Assembly: GCF_019468465.1 (NCBI RefSeq)
Contig: NZ_CP080519.1
Location: forward strand, 8,239,001 to 8,303,000
Direction of reading: 5' to 3'
Length of the DNA stretch: 64,000 bases
DNA from: Amycolatopsis sp. DSM 110486
Lineage (GTDB): Bacteria; Actinomycetota; Actinomycetes; Mycobacteriales; Pseudonocardiaceae
The first letter of the stretch is position 1. Each line of letters begins with the position of its first letter. Below, one piece after another: positions 33,856 to 44,100 of the stretch. The position numbers and the translations under genes are program-made. The notes beneath the pieces were generated by a model that had not been told where the DNA came from, did no database searches, and saw only the letters and a program-made list of their open reading frames with translations.

Positions 33856-34651
33856 CCTGCTGTCCAAGGCTCCCGCCAACGAGGAAGCGCAGGTCGAGCG
33901 ATTCCTTAACAGCCACCTGGCGTGGGGAAAACACAAGACGATCGAGGTCGGCAAGGTCGCCATCAACTTCAAGTGCAAGACCTGTGACGACGTTCGGACG
34001 TTCATGTCGGGTGACAAGCTGTCCTGTTTGGGTGTCGGTGACCGTGTGGTGAGCATCGACGCGTGCCTCAAGTGCCCGATATGCGAGGCGACCATAGAAG
34101 CCTGGTTTCTCGTGGTCTCCAGGGATGGGCTGTACGAGCAAGCGCCGACCGTTCGGCTGGAACGGTATGTGGACAACCGACGAGGCTTGGCGAGTCGGGT
34201 CGGCGTCGGCGTCGGCGACTTCGATGATCTGTTGGAGCGCGCACAGCTTGCCTACGAGGAGCAACTCGGTGCGGGAGCTATGGTATATCTACGGAAGATC
34301 TTCGAAGCGATTACGAAGCAGGTCGCCGACATCGCAGGCATCTCCACCACCGGGAAGAATGGCGGACGCAAGCCGTTTCGCAACCTCCTGAAAGAGGTCG
34401 ACGAGAAACACCACATTATTCCGCCAGTCTTCTCCAGTGACGGATACAAATTGTTCGAAGAATTGAGCGACATTGTCCATGGCGACTCAAGTGAGGAAGT
34501 TGCTTTGCAGAAGTACCATCCCTGCAGGCGCTTGGTCATCGGAATCATTCGAAATGTCGCCAGTGATCAGGAGATGAAGCAGGCCATCGATGCACTTGGT
34601 TGGAATATAAACAAGTTGGATGTGCCTTCAAGCGGGGCGATGGCGTCATGA
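33842..34651 (+). CDS. Accessory gene inserted between hsdM and hsdS (CxxC motifs, DUF4145-like tail)
   Basis: A 269-residue protein from ATG 33842, overlapping hsdM by 14 bases; its stop overlaps the hsdS start (ATGA). The N-terminal half has two CxxC pairs (FKCKTCDDV; CLKCPICEA) that could form a zinc ribbon. The C-terminal half (VYLRKIFEAITKQVADIAGI; KLFEELSDIVHGDSSEE) resembles the helical DUF4145 domain often seen in or beside restriction genes. It is not a standard type I subunit. Tight coupling implies it is made in step with HsdM/HsdS and may regulate the complex or sense DNA ends. Codon use is less GC-rich than hsdM. Confidence 0.7.
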   Translation: MRLSDLLSKAPANEEAQVERFLNSHLAWGKHKTIEVGKVAINFKCKTCDDVRTFMSGDKLSCLGVGDRVVSIDACLKCPICEATIEAWFLVVSRDGLYEQAPTVRLERYVDNRRGLASRVGVGVGDFDDLLERAQLAYEEQLGAGAMVYLRKIFEAITKQVADIAGISTTGKNGGRKPFRNLLKEVDEKHHIIPPVFSSDGYKLFEELSDIVHGDSSEEVALQKYHPCRRLVIGIIRNVASDQEMKQAIDALGWNINKLDVPSSGAMAS

Positions 34652-35889
34652 GTGAGATCGACAGGCTGATCGCAGAGCATTGCCCGAACGGCGTCGAGTT
34701 CAAAGAGCTTGGTGACATCGGCACGTTCACCCGAGGCAACGGCCTCCAGAAGAAGGACCTGACCGACGAAGGCGTGGGTGCGATCCACTACGGTCAAGTC
34801 TTCACGACCTATGGAACATCGACTGCGGTTACCAAATCATTCACGACGCCCGACCTCGCCGTGAAGCTCCGCCACGCGAAACCCGGCGACCTCGTGATCG
34901 CGACGACTAGCGAGAACGACGAGGACGTTTGCAAAGCCGTTGCTTGGGTCGGTCGCGAGGAGATCGTCATCAGTGGTGACGCCTACGTCTACTCTCACAA
35001 TCTCGATCCGCTCTACATTGCATACTTATTCCAGGCCGACGCATTCCAGTCGCAGAAACAGAGATTTATCACTGGCACGAAGGTCAAGCGGGTTTCTGGA
35101 GTTGACCTTGCGCGGATCAGAATCCCAGTGCCTGACCTACATGTTCAGCACAGAATCGCCGAAATTATTGGCAATATGGAAGAGCTGCAAGCCGAGCTGC
35201 AAGCCGAGCTGCAAGCCGAGCTGCAAGCCCGCACGCACCAGTACGAGCACTACCGCGACCACCTCCTGGCTTTTCGTGGGAGAGAGGACATCAGGTGGGA
35301 GCCTATGGGCGAGGTCGGCACGTTCTTCCGGGGACGACGCTTTACGAAGAATGATATAGTCGCCGCTGGCGTGGAGGCGATCCACTACGGTGAGATCTAT
35401 ACCGACTACGGGGTGGCAACGCCGAAAACGGTCTCACACGTGCGTGAAGACATGGCAAGTCAACTTCGTTTCGCGCAGCCCGGCGACGTCGTCATTGCTG
35501 GGGTTGGAGAGACCGTCGAAGACGTCGGTAAGGCAGTTGCGTGGCTAGGGTTGGGCGAGGTGGCGATTCACGACGACACCTTTGCATACCGCCACGAGAT
35601 GAACCCGAAGTTCGTTTCGTACTACCTCCAGACCGCTGCGTTCCATGCTCAGAAGGAACGGCATGTCTCTCGGGCGAAGGTCAAGCGGCTCTCGAGCGGT
35701 GGACTGGCTCAGATCAAAATCCCGGTTCCGCAACGCGAACAACAGGACCGCGTCGTCGCCATCCTTGACGGGTTCGATGCTCTGATTAGTGACCTGTCCA
35801 TCGGCTTGCCGGCGGAGATCGAGGCTCGGCGGAAGCAGTATGAGTACTACCGGGACAAGTTGCTGACGTTCAAGGAGCGGGTGGCGTGA
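34648..35889 (+). CDS. hsdS: Type I restriction specificity subunit HsdS
   Basis: A 413-residue protein from ATG 34648. Two target-recognition domains: TRD1 ~15-170 (ELGDIGTFTRGNGLQKKDLT; GTKVKRVSGVDLARIRIPVP) and TRD2 ~220-375 (MGEVGTFFRGRRFTKNDI; AKVKRLSSGGLAQIKIPVPQ). They are homologous to each other. The central conserved helix carries four exact LQAE repeats before a YEHYRDHLL segment that recurs as YEYYRDKLL at the C-terminus. In EcoR124-type enzymes the number of such four-residue repeats sets the spacer length of the target. The start and stop are overlapped by both neighbours. Confidence 0.93.
   Translation: MSEIDRLIAEHCPNGVEFKELGDIGTFTRGNGLQKKDLTDEGVGAIHYGQVFTTYGTSTAVTKSFTTPDLAVKLRHAKPGDLVIATTSENDEDVCKAVAWVGREEIVISGDAYVYSHNLDPLYIAYLFQADAFQSQKQRFITGTKVKRVSGVDLARIRIPVPDLHVQHRIAEIIGNMEELQAELQAELQAELQARTHQYEHYRDHLLAFRGREDIRWEPMGEVGTFFRGRRFTKNDIVAAGVEAIHYGEIYTDYGVATPKTVSHVREDMASQLRFAQPGDVVIAGVGETVEDVGKAVAWLGLGEVAIHDDTFAYRHEMNPKFVSYYLQTAAFHAQKERHVSRAKVKRLSSGGLAQIKIPVPQREQQDRVVAILDGFDALISDLSIGLPAEIEARRKQYEYYRDKLLTFKERVA
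35182..35229 (+). repeat. Four perfect tandem copies of a 12-bp repeat in the hsdS linker
   Basis: GAGCTGCAAGCC is repeated exactly four times, encoding ELQA x4 in the helix between the two recognition domains. Each unit keeps the frame, so slippage can add or remove units without breaking the gene, altering the distance between the TRDs. Confidence 0.97.
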
Positions 35890-38800
35890 GCCAGCGCAGC
35901 AGTTTGGAGACACCGGACTCGGCGCTGCGGTACGAGCCGATCGCGGTGAGCGACGAGGCGACGGTGGTCGCGACGTACGAACCGGACGGTGGCAGCGATC
36001 AGGGCTACCAGTCTGAGGCGGAGCTTGAAGCCGAGTTCATCAAGATGCTGGGGCAACAGGCGTACGAGCGATTTCACATCGCGTCATCGGCTGATCTGGA
36101 GGTGAACCTTCGTCGTCAGTTGGAGCTGTTGAACGATGTGGTCTTCAGCGACGACGAGTGGAAATGGTTTTTCACCAAGAAGGTAGCCTCGAAGAATGAG
36201 GGCATCGTCGAGAAGACTGCGCGCATCCAGGAGGACCCCATCCAGGTCCTCGCGCGCGACGACGGCACGAGCAAGAACATCAAGCTGATTGACAAGTCGA
36301 ACATCCATGCCAACCGACTCCAGGTGATCAACCAGTACGAGACGGTCGGTGAGGATGCGTGGACAGGTCGCAAGCACCGCTATGACGTGACGATCCTGGT
36401 CAACGGGTTGCCGCTGGTGCATATGGAGCTGAAGCGGCGCGGGGTGCCGTTGAAGGAGGCGTTCAACCAGATCAACCGCTACCAGCGGGAGTCGTTCTGG
36501 GCCGATGCCGGACTGTTCGAGTACGTCCAGCTCTTCGTGATCTCCAACGGCACGCATACCAAGTATTACGCGAACACGACTCGTGCGCGGAAGGTGGCTG
36601 AGTCCGAGGGCGGCAAGCGTGGTCGGAAGCAGACATCGAACTCGTTCGAGTTCACCTCGTGGTGGACCGATGCGAAGAACCGGCGCATCGGCGACCTGAC
36701 CGCGTTCACACGAACATTCTTCGCCAAGCACACGCTGCTGAGCGTGCTGACGAAGTACTGCGTCTTCGACGTCTCCCGCACCCTGCTGGTGATGCGGCCT
36801 TACCAGATCGTGGCGGCCGAGCGGATCCTGCGACGGGTGGTGTCCTCGGCGAACGCCAAGGCGACCGGGCCGGAGGCCGGCGGCTATATCTGGCATACCA
36901 CCGGGTCGGGAAAGACGCTGACATCTTTCAAAACCGCGCAGCTCGCGTCGAAGATGGAGGGTATCGACAAGGTTCTCTTCGTGGTGGATCGCAAAGACCT
37001 CGACTACCAGACGATGCTGGAGTACAACCGCTTCGAGAAGGACTCGGTCAACGGGTCACGCTCGACCGCCGAGCTCAAGCGGCGACTCCAAGACCACAAC
37101 GCCTCAATCATCGTCACAACGATCCAGAAGCTGTCACGGTTCATCGAGCAGAACAAAGGCCACGAGATCACCAAGGGTCACGTGGTATTGATCTTCGACG
37201 AGTGCCACCGGAGCCAGTTCGGGGACATGGGGGCCGCGGTGCGCAAAGCGTTCCGCCGCTCCCACCTCTTCGGGTTCACCGGCACCCCGATCTTCCCGCA
37301 GAACGCCAGCGGGGCGACAAAGGACACTACCGAGAAGATCTTCGGCGACCGACTGCACAGCTACACGATCGTGGACGCGATTAACGACGGGAACGTACTA
37401 CCCTTCCGCGTCTCCTACCAAAACACCGTGCGGGCTGCAGACAACGTCGAAGACAAGCAGGTTGCCGGGATCGACACCGAAGAAGTGCTGCGCCACCCCG
37501 AGCGAATTCGGAAGATCGTGGAATATGTCCTCGACCACTTCGATACCAAGACCATGCGCACCCAGGGTTACAGCCTGGGTGAGAAGAGGGTGCGTGGCTT
37601 CAACTCGATGCTGGCGACCGCGTCAATCTCTGCATTGAAGACATACTACGACGAGTTCGCCCGGCAGCAGACCGAGCGCGCAGCCGCAGACCCGTCCTAC
37701 CAGCCGCTGAAGATCGCCACGATCTTCAGCTACGCGATCAACGAGGACGAGGAAATCGGCGGCATCCTCGATGACGAGGCGTTGGACGCGGACCAGCTCG
37801 ACGCCTCCTCCCGCGACTTCCTCGAACGCGCGATCAGCGACTACAATGCCGCCTTCGGCACGACGTACGACACCTCGGCGGCGAAGTTCGAGAACTATTA
37901 CAAGGACCTCGCGCGTCGAGTGAAGGATCGTGAGGTCGACGTGGTAATCGTGGTCAATATGTTCCTGACTGGGTTCGACGCAACCACACTGAACACTCTG
38001 TGGGTGGACAAGAACCTCAAGTCCCACGGACTGATCCAAGCGTTCTCCCGCACCAACCGGATCCTCAACTCGGTCAAGGCCTACGGCAACATCGTCTGCT
38101 TCCGTAATCTGGAGAAGGCCGTCGACGACGCGCTGGTGCTCTTCAGCAACTCCGAGGCCCGTGGAGTGGTGCTACTCAAGCCGTACACCTACTACCACGC
38201 CGCGTACGTCAGCCTGGTCGAGCAAATCCTAGAGCAGTGCCCGCCCGGAACCGAGCCATTCGGGAAAGCCCAGGAGAAGGCGTTCGTCGCAACCTTCGGT
38301 CAGATCCTCAAACTGCGCAACATCCTGACCTCCTTCGACGAGTTCGCTCACGATGAGTCGTTGCCACCGAGGCAACTGCAGAACTATACGAGCGTCTACA
38401 ACGCACTATGGGAGACGCACCGCAAGCGCGACACCACCAAGAAGGAGTCGATCCTTGACGATGTCGTCTTCGAGATCGAGCTCATCAAGCAGGTTGAAGT
38501 CAACATCGACTACATCCTGATGCTGGTGCAAAGGTGGCGTGATGAGGGCCAGGCCAAGATGGGCGAGGAAGCCAGTACGCCGCTGCGTTCCATCGAGGAC
38601 GCTGTCGATGCCAGCCCATCGCTTCGGAACAAGAAGGACCTGATCATGGACTTCGTCGACTCCATGTCGGTCACCGGCGAGGTCAGCGACGACTGGCGCA
38701 TATTCGTCACCAAACGACGGGAAGCCGAACTCGCCGAAATCATCGACGCCGAGCGCCTTCGGCCCGAGCAGACGAAGTCGTTTATAGAAGCGGCCTTCCA

Positions 38801-38951
38801 CGACGGCGCGATCGCAACCAACGGAACGGCGATCACCCGGGTCCTGCCGCCGGTTTCGCGCTTCGCGAAGCACAACAACCTCGGCGCCAAGAAGGAGCGC
38901 GTCATCGCGAAGCTGACCGAATACTTCGAGCGCTTCTCCGGGTTGGTCTGA
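35886..38951 (+). CDS. hsdR: Type I restriction endonuclease/translocase subunit HsdR
   Basis: A 1021-residue protein from GTG 35886 (overlaps the hsdS stop as GTGA). The N-terminal PD-(D/E)xK nuclease is at ~150-190 (RYDVTILVNGLPLVHMELKR). Superfamily 2 helicase motifs: Walker A HTTGSGKTLTSF (~340), Walker B VLIFDECHRSQFGD (~436), motif III GFTGTPIF, and motif VI-like LIQAFSRTNRILN (~715). A C-terminal helical region binds the methylase core. It translocates DNA and cuts at a distance from the unmodified site. The gene appears intact and closes the operon. Confidence 0.95.
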   Translation: MSQRSSLETPDSALRYEPIAVSDEATVVATYEPDGGSDQGYQSEAELEAEFIKMLGQQAYERFHIASSADLEVNLRRQLELLNDVVFSDDEWKWFFTKKVASKNEGIVEKTARIQEDPIQVLARDDGTSKNIKLIDKSNIHANRLQVINQYETVGEDAWTGRKHRYDVTILVNGLPLVHMELKRRGVPLKEAFNQINRYQRESFWADAGLFEYVQLFVISNGTHTKYYANTTRARKVAESEGGKRGRKQTSNSFEFTSWWTDAKNRRIGDLTAFTRTFFAKHTLLSVLTKYCVFDVSRTLLVMRPYQIVAAERILRRVVSSANAKATGPEAGGYIWHTTGSGKTLTSFKTAQLASKMEGIDKVLFVVDRKDLDYQTMLEYNRFEKDSVNGSRSTAELKRRLQDHNASIIVTTIQKLSRFIEQNKGHEITKGHVVLIFDECHRSQFGDMGAAVRKAFRRSHLFGFTGTPIFPQNASGATKDTTEKIFGDRLHSYTIVDAINDGNVLPFRVSYQNTVRAADNVEDKQVAGIDTEEVLRHPERIRKIVEYVLDHFDTKTMRTQGYSLGEKRVRGFNSMLATASISALKTYYDEFARQQTERAAADPSYQPLKIATIFSYAINEDEEIGGILDDEALDADQLDASSRDFLERAISDYNAAFGTTYDTSAAKFENYYKDLARRVKDREVDVVIVVNMFLTGFDATTLNTLWVDKNLKSHGLIQAFSRTNRILNSVKAYGNIVCFRNLEKAVDDALVLFSNSEARGVVLLKPYTYYHAAYVSLVEQILEQCPPGTEPFGKAQEKAFVATFGQILKLRNILTSFDEFAHDESLPPRQLQNYTSVYNALWETHRKRDTTKKESILDDVVFEIELIKQVEVNIDYILMLVQRWRDEGQAKMGEEASTPLRSIEDAVDASPSLRNKKDLIMDFVDSMSVTGEVSDDWRIFVTKRREAELAEIIDAERLRPEQTKSFIEAAFHDGAIATNGTAITRVLPPVSRFAKHNNLGAKKERVIAKLTEYFERFSGLV

Positions 38952-39009
38952 GAGACACCACCACCATGGGTCACCTGGCCTTTCCGGTCCGACTGTTATA
39001 TCCGCTATT

Positions 39010-39310
39010 TGATCTCAATTCTGGCTTGTTGGTGCATGGTTCGAGGACCGGTGCGACGACCACCGCATCACCACCCGCTCATCCGGCCGCGGCCGGGCCC
39101 ACCGCAGGCGCTTGCCATTTCGCTCGGCCCGCACCCGCACCCGCACCCGCGCCCGCGGCATAGACTGGCGATCGCCCAGCGACTTCCGGCGACGCGCACC
39201 ATTTCTTGCAGGTTGGTTGCCGCGGGGCCAAAGCGAATATAGTAGGCGATCTCGGCGGGGTCGCTGACTGGCCGGCGGGCAAGCAGCCAGTGACCGACTT
39301 CCGATGGGCG
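39010..39310 (-). pseudogene. IS701-family transposase fragment
   Basis: The minus strand reads GHWLLARRPVSDPAEIAYYI and FGPAATNLQEMVRVAGSRWA, the conserved late part of IS701-type transposases (up to GSRWAIE). Downstream pieces are in other frames and a (GCGGGT)n-like tract (39127-39155) interrupts them. The remainder of the element is absent. The rest of the 38952-39562 gap holds nothing recognised. Confidence 0.7.
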
Positions 39311-39562
39311 CAGGGGCGGATGTCAACGACAGCCTAATCGCAGATCCGCTGCGCGTGGGCGCCATTGCGGCAGGGCGCCTGCGACTTCGGACTTCGGACG
39401 GGCTCGACGATTCTCTACACGGCAGCGGGCCATCAATCCGCTACCGCACCGAACGCCTGGCCTCTACCGAGGAACAGTCGCACGGCGGTCGTCCACGATC
39501 TTTCAGTTCGGACCGTGCGGCTGTTGGTTGCCCGGTCGAGGTCTCCGACGCGGCTGCCAGTC

Positions 39563-41158
39563 TCAGGGTGAAGGTGCTGGTTTCGCGGAGCTGACAGGAC
39601 GGTTAAGGCCTGACGCCGGGAAGAGGGGGCGCCAACGCTCACTGGTGCGCCATAGGAGTGGCAAGCTGAAATTGGGCACGGTGTTGTGGAAGACCACTAG
39701 AGCCGCCATTTCCTGGTAACCCAAGCGGTTCTTCCTGGCCATTTGCAGCCGGCCGCTGTTCAGACAGTACTCCAAGAGCCGGTCGCGGAGTCCTAGGTCG
39801 GTGATGATTTCGCTGCTTTCGGTAAAACACCTGTCGCGGTCCGTGAGCCGCTTGTACGTGCCTATCTCCACTCGGTGTTGAAAAGCCGAAAGATCGCTGA
39901 CAACGTCCTGCAGCGCGGCCTCGAAGGCGGCCACGACCAGGATCCTCAGTTTTGCGTCAGGAAACCGCCGGAGAAGGCGCTTCACAGGTGCGTCCTCCCC
40001 CGCGGTGCAGGTGCGCAAGGTCCCGCCCGACCCGACAGCATCATCGGTGATGACGAACCAGTCCGGTGGCGTGCCAGCGAAATCCGACCACAGCCGGTCT
40101 TCATCCATCAGGTTCAGGTCGTCGAAACACTTCCAGTTGGCCTGGTTCTTGAGGGCATGCGCCATGCTCGGCCCGCTTTGACCGTCCTGTTGCCACCGGC
40201 AGAACGACACCCGGTCGAAGGCGGGGATCCCGGACGTGCGGATGAGGTGCTCGAGTGCTTGGTGGAACTCGGCCACACCGATGAAGTATCGCCCCACGAC
40301 CGAACGGAAGAGCTGCAGCGCGAGAGGCTGCAAGTTACTTGGGAACTGGTCCAGCCAGGACCTTAAGTCCTCCTCGGAAACTTCCTCCCCGCGGTAAGAC
40401 ACCTGGCTCAGCAGCCACCGCGCATCGTGAGAGAGCGCCGCAAGCACCGCTGCCGACCCGACTGGCCGGTTCGGGTCGTGGGCGCACGCGCTCTCGAGCA
40501 CCCGGCGCAGCAGATGTAGGTGGTCGCCAGCGCCTGCTGTCGATCCTAGCAGTGCGGGCAGATCGTCGTCGTCGGTGAGGGTGGACCGCCCGACCAGTGA
40601 CGTCAGCATGCTGCCCGCGATGGTCACGAGGCAGGGTTCCGCAGTCGGGACCGGAACATCGAGGCGCCGGGCGAAGGCCCCCCACAACCAGTGATCCTGC
40701 GGAATCTCGGAATCGGCGGCGACGTGCCGCGAACCGACGATCAGGATGTCGTCGGCGACGTGCCACCCCACTCCTCGCATGTCGGTGTATCGCCGTTCCG
40801 CGATGATCATCCGCAACCGCTGCGCGAAACCTCGTGGGGCACCCTGTAAGCCTGCCAGGAAAAGTACGGTGGGGCTCTCTCGACCGAGGAGCCCAGGTGC
40901 GACCCCGTTGTCACCGGCTTGCTCTGCTTCTGCCCGCGTACCGCAGAGTATTTCGGACAGGGACTCGACGGAGTCTCTAGCCGCGATCTCCGTGAACTCC
41001 ACCCTCAGGTCGTCCGCGAAGCAACGAGCAAGCGTCCGCTTACCAGCTCCGGGCGGACCGGTGAGCAGCACGGCCCGATAATTGTTCGGTCCCACAGCGG
41101 CCTTGTGGAGCAGCTCCAGCAAGTCACGCTGCGAGCTGCTCAGCTCCTCTGACTCCAC
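39563..41158 (-). CDS. AAA-type ATPase fused to a phosphoribosyltransferase-like (PRTase-CE-like) domain
   Basis: A 531-residue protein from GTG 41158, three bases after the STAND gene stop. Residues ~1-240 are AAA-like: Walker [21 protein letters not shown], but the Walker B position reads [10 protein letters not shown] without the usual acidic pair. Residues ~260-515 resemble the phosphoribosyltransferase-like domain found in prokaryotic conflict systems: [14 protein letters not shown], a PRTase-type loop [15 protein letters not shown] (~368-382) and the diagnostic late motif [18 protein letters not shown]. Such domains are proposed nucleotide-handling effectors. It probably works with the STAND/TPR protein encoded immediately upstream. 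The catalytic role is inference. Confidence 0.68.
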   Translation of the reverse strand: MESEELSSSQRDLLELLHKAAVGPNNYRAVLLTGPPGAGKRTLARCFADDLRVEFTEIAARDSVESLSEILCGTRAEAEQAGDNGVAPGLLGRESPTVLFLAGLQGAPRGFAQRLRMIIAERRYTDMRGVGWHVADDILIVGSRHVAADSEIPQDHWLWGAFARRLDVPVPTAEPCLVTIAGSMLTSLVGRSTLTDDDDLPALLGSTAGAGDHLHLLRRVLESACAHDPNRPVGSAAVLAALSHDARWLLSQVSYRGEEVSEEDLRSWLDQFPSNLQPLALQLFRSVVGRYFIGVAEFHQALEHLIRTSGIPAFDRVSFCRWQQDGQSGPSMAHALKNQANWKCFDDLNLMDEDRLWSDFAGTPPDWFVITDDAVGSGGTLRTCTAGEDAPVKRLLRRFPDAKLRILVVAAFEAALQDVVSDLSAFQHRVEIGTYKRLTDRDRCFTESSEIITDLGLRDRLLEYCLNSGRLQMARKNRLGYQEMAALVVFHNTVPNFSLPLLWRTSERWRPLFPASGLNRPVSSAKPAPSP

Positions 41159-41161
41159 CGG

Positions 41162-44100
41162 CTACAGGGCAGCCGGCGGCGCCTGCCGCCGATCACCGGT
41201 GCTCGACGCGACAAAACGAGGCGGTACGGCCAAGGGCCCGTTCGACTCGAAGCGGATCGCACAGGTGACGACCTGACCGCGATCCGGGGGCGGCGAGAAG
41301 TGCCGCGGCCGGAACGGCACGGTTTGGTGCAGGTCGAGCAAATAGCCTTGCGCCCGCCACTCGGTGATCCGCCGGTCCACGCGCATCTGGGTCAGCTGGG
41401 CCTGTTCCGGGTTGGCAGAGTCCCTCCAGATGTCGTACATGCGGATGCCTGAGAGGTCCTCACCGCGGAACTGTGCCCGTAACTGCCGGAAACGTTCTGC
41501 CCCTTCGCTGTAGTCGCCAGTCTGGTAACAGAGCACGGCGTAACGGAAGAGATCGAGCGGGCGAGGTGTCTCGAACGGTTCGACGTCCAGCTGCCGGTAT
41601 AGTTTCTTGAGCTCGTGAAAGTCACGCTCTTGAACGGGCTGGCGCCAGAGCAGGGAGATGCGTAAACGCACCGTGCGGGATCGCGGCTGCACCCCGGCTC
41701 GCTCCGCCTCGTCAAGGATGGCGAGTGCATCGGCAGGACCGCGCGCGTCCTCGTCGTACCGCAGCCGCAAGCGGGCCTTGCAGTAGTACCCAAGTTCGGG
41801 ATCGGCAGAATTGATTAGCTCATCCAGGTAGGACTCGCCGAGCTCCTCGCCGAGCAGGGAGAACGCTTGGGCGCGGGAGATCGCTATCTGATCGGTCCAA
41901 GTCGGGTCGGGTATCAGGTTGTTCGCCGCGACGTCGTCGGCCTCGTCGAGCAATTCCAGTGCCTGCGTCACATCTGATGCCTTGACCGCCTGTTCCTCAG
42001 CGCTGGCGGCCTGCGCGTGCTCGATCAGTCGGCGACTGAAGGCGAGGAGGGCTTCCATATTGGTGCCCCCGGAGAGCTCGATCGCCTTCTCGAAAGCCGC
42101 ACAGGCACTGTCCCACGCCGCTTCGGCCTCGGTCACGCGGCCTGCCTCCTGCAGAGCGGGTGCAAGGCGGCAGAACGCCGTTCCGAGCGTGTTGTAGAGG
42201 TGGCTGGGGACTTCGTCGCGGCCGGAGCGGCGAGGCAGGCTTGTCGCCCTCTCCAACTTGCCCACGGCACTCTCGTACCGCTTGAGCCGCTCGCCGATTT
42301 CGAGACGGGGCTTGTTCTGGTCAGCCGATTTGTACAATGACCGCGCCCAGTGGTGCAGGACGGTCTTGCTCTGGTCCCGGATCGCAGGCGGGATGAGCTC
42401 AAAGGTCCGCAGCCGCCAGTCCCAGTCCTGAACACGGTCCTCAAATCTCGGAGCAAGGACGTCCTTCGCTAGCGACTCGGCCACCCAGAAGTCCGCGCGA
42501 CTCCCCGGCGACAGGGCTCCGAGGACAGGCGCGAGCAGCTGAATCCGCTCCTCGGGCGAATGTGCGCCAGCGTGGTGCTCCAGATAGGCCGATGCGACTG
42601 CGGGGTGCAGGAACCTCAGAACCTCCTCGTCGAGGCCCTTGGCCGCTCCACCCCACGCCGCGATGCCGTCGAGTTGGCGGATGGCCGCAGAGAGCTCCGA
42701 CGGATAGGTGCCCCCCACTGCAGGACGGACAACAGTCCACAGTGGGCTCGGAAGGCGGAATGTCGACATTGCGGCCACGTACGTCAGGATGTCGCGCACT
42801 GACAGGTCTTCGATCGTCTCGCTGCGCTGTGTGATCCATCTTCTCAGGAAGCTCTCTGCCTGCTCGGCATCGGTCATCGCCATCCCCTGGGTGAAGAAGA
42901 ACCTCAGCGCTACCCAGAACAACGTCTCCGCCGGGCCATTGTCGCCGTGTAGCCACCGGGTCGCCTGGTTGTACCGCTGCCACTGGTGAAGGGACGGCGC
43001 AGTCACCTCAAGTTCCCATCGCTCCACGATCCGGGACAAAGTGACCTGGCACCGCTCAACTTCGTCGTTACCCAGGTCCGCCCGCAGGACGGGTAGCACT
43101 GCGGTTCGTCGCCCCCGGCGTTCGACCTCGCCGACCGCTTCCTGCGCCGTGACGGCGTGCAGGACAACAGCCGACCGTCCGTGCCGGGCGAGTGCGCTCA
43201 CGACGCTACGGGCGGTGATCCCGCGCTGAAAGTGGTCGACGTCGATGACAACGAGCAGCGGCGGTGCGTGGTCGAGGCCGAGGGTGAGAGCCCCCTCCGA
43301 GAGCGTGGTGGCGAAGGCCAGCAGGTCTTCGAATTCGATGGCAATCTGCTCGGGACGGAGAACGAGAGCAGGGAACCCTTCCCGGGAGGCGGCGTACGCC
43401 GCCTCCCGGAGTAGGGTGGTCGCCCCTGCACCGGGCTCGGCGGGAAGCCGCATGACATAGGTCGTCGCGGTCCCCGAGCCCTCCTGCACCTGCCTAAGCG
43501 TCGCGAGCACGTCTTCAGGCAGGGTCTTGTCCTGTGACCGGTAGTCCCGTCCGATCGGCAGGCCAATGCCGTATGCCGACCAATCCTCCAGACTGCCGTC
43601 CAGGAAAGCGAGCAGGTTTTGCATGGTGAATGTTGACGGCGGCGCGATGTGCTCCTCGGTGACAAGCGCGAACCGGCCGAGGATCCGGTCGACGTCTCGG
43701 GCACCCAAAGCCAAAGCGCGGTTTCCCATACGCACGGTGTACCGCGATACGGCGGTGGTCTGTGGGGCGCCGGCCTCGTCCATGGCCGTGAAGAGATCGT
43801 CCTGCGTCCCGCGCCAGACGTGGAGAACGATCGACGCACTCGTGTGCAGGCCCGGCGGTGGCGCGTCCGGTGGCCAGACGAGCAGTACCTCCAGGTCGAC
43901 GATTGGGCAGTCCTCGAGGACTTCGGACAGCAAGTCCAGGTCATCGTCTGTCCGGGCGCCGAGGACGACCAAAACCCGGCCTGGGTACTGCCCAAGCCTC
44001 TTCGCAAGACTCCACGCGATCCGCTTCCGCACGCGCGCGCGAACCGCGCCGTAGCGGATGGCCGCCGGCGCTTCAGGATCGAGCACGCCGGGCAACACGC

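Noticed and set aside
39120..39160. Short CGCACC-type tandem repeat as a regulatory or CRISPR-like array
   Set aside because: Simple GC-rich hexamer run inside an IS701 remnant; no spacers or unit conservation. No CRISPR array was seen anywhere in the window.
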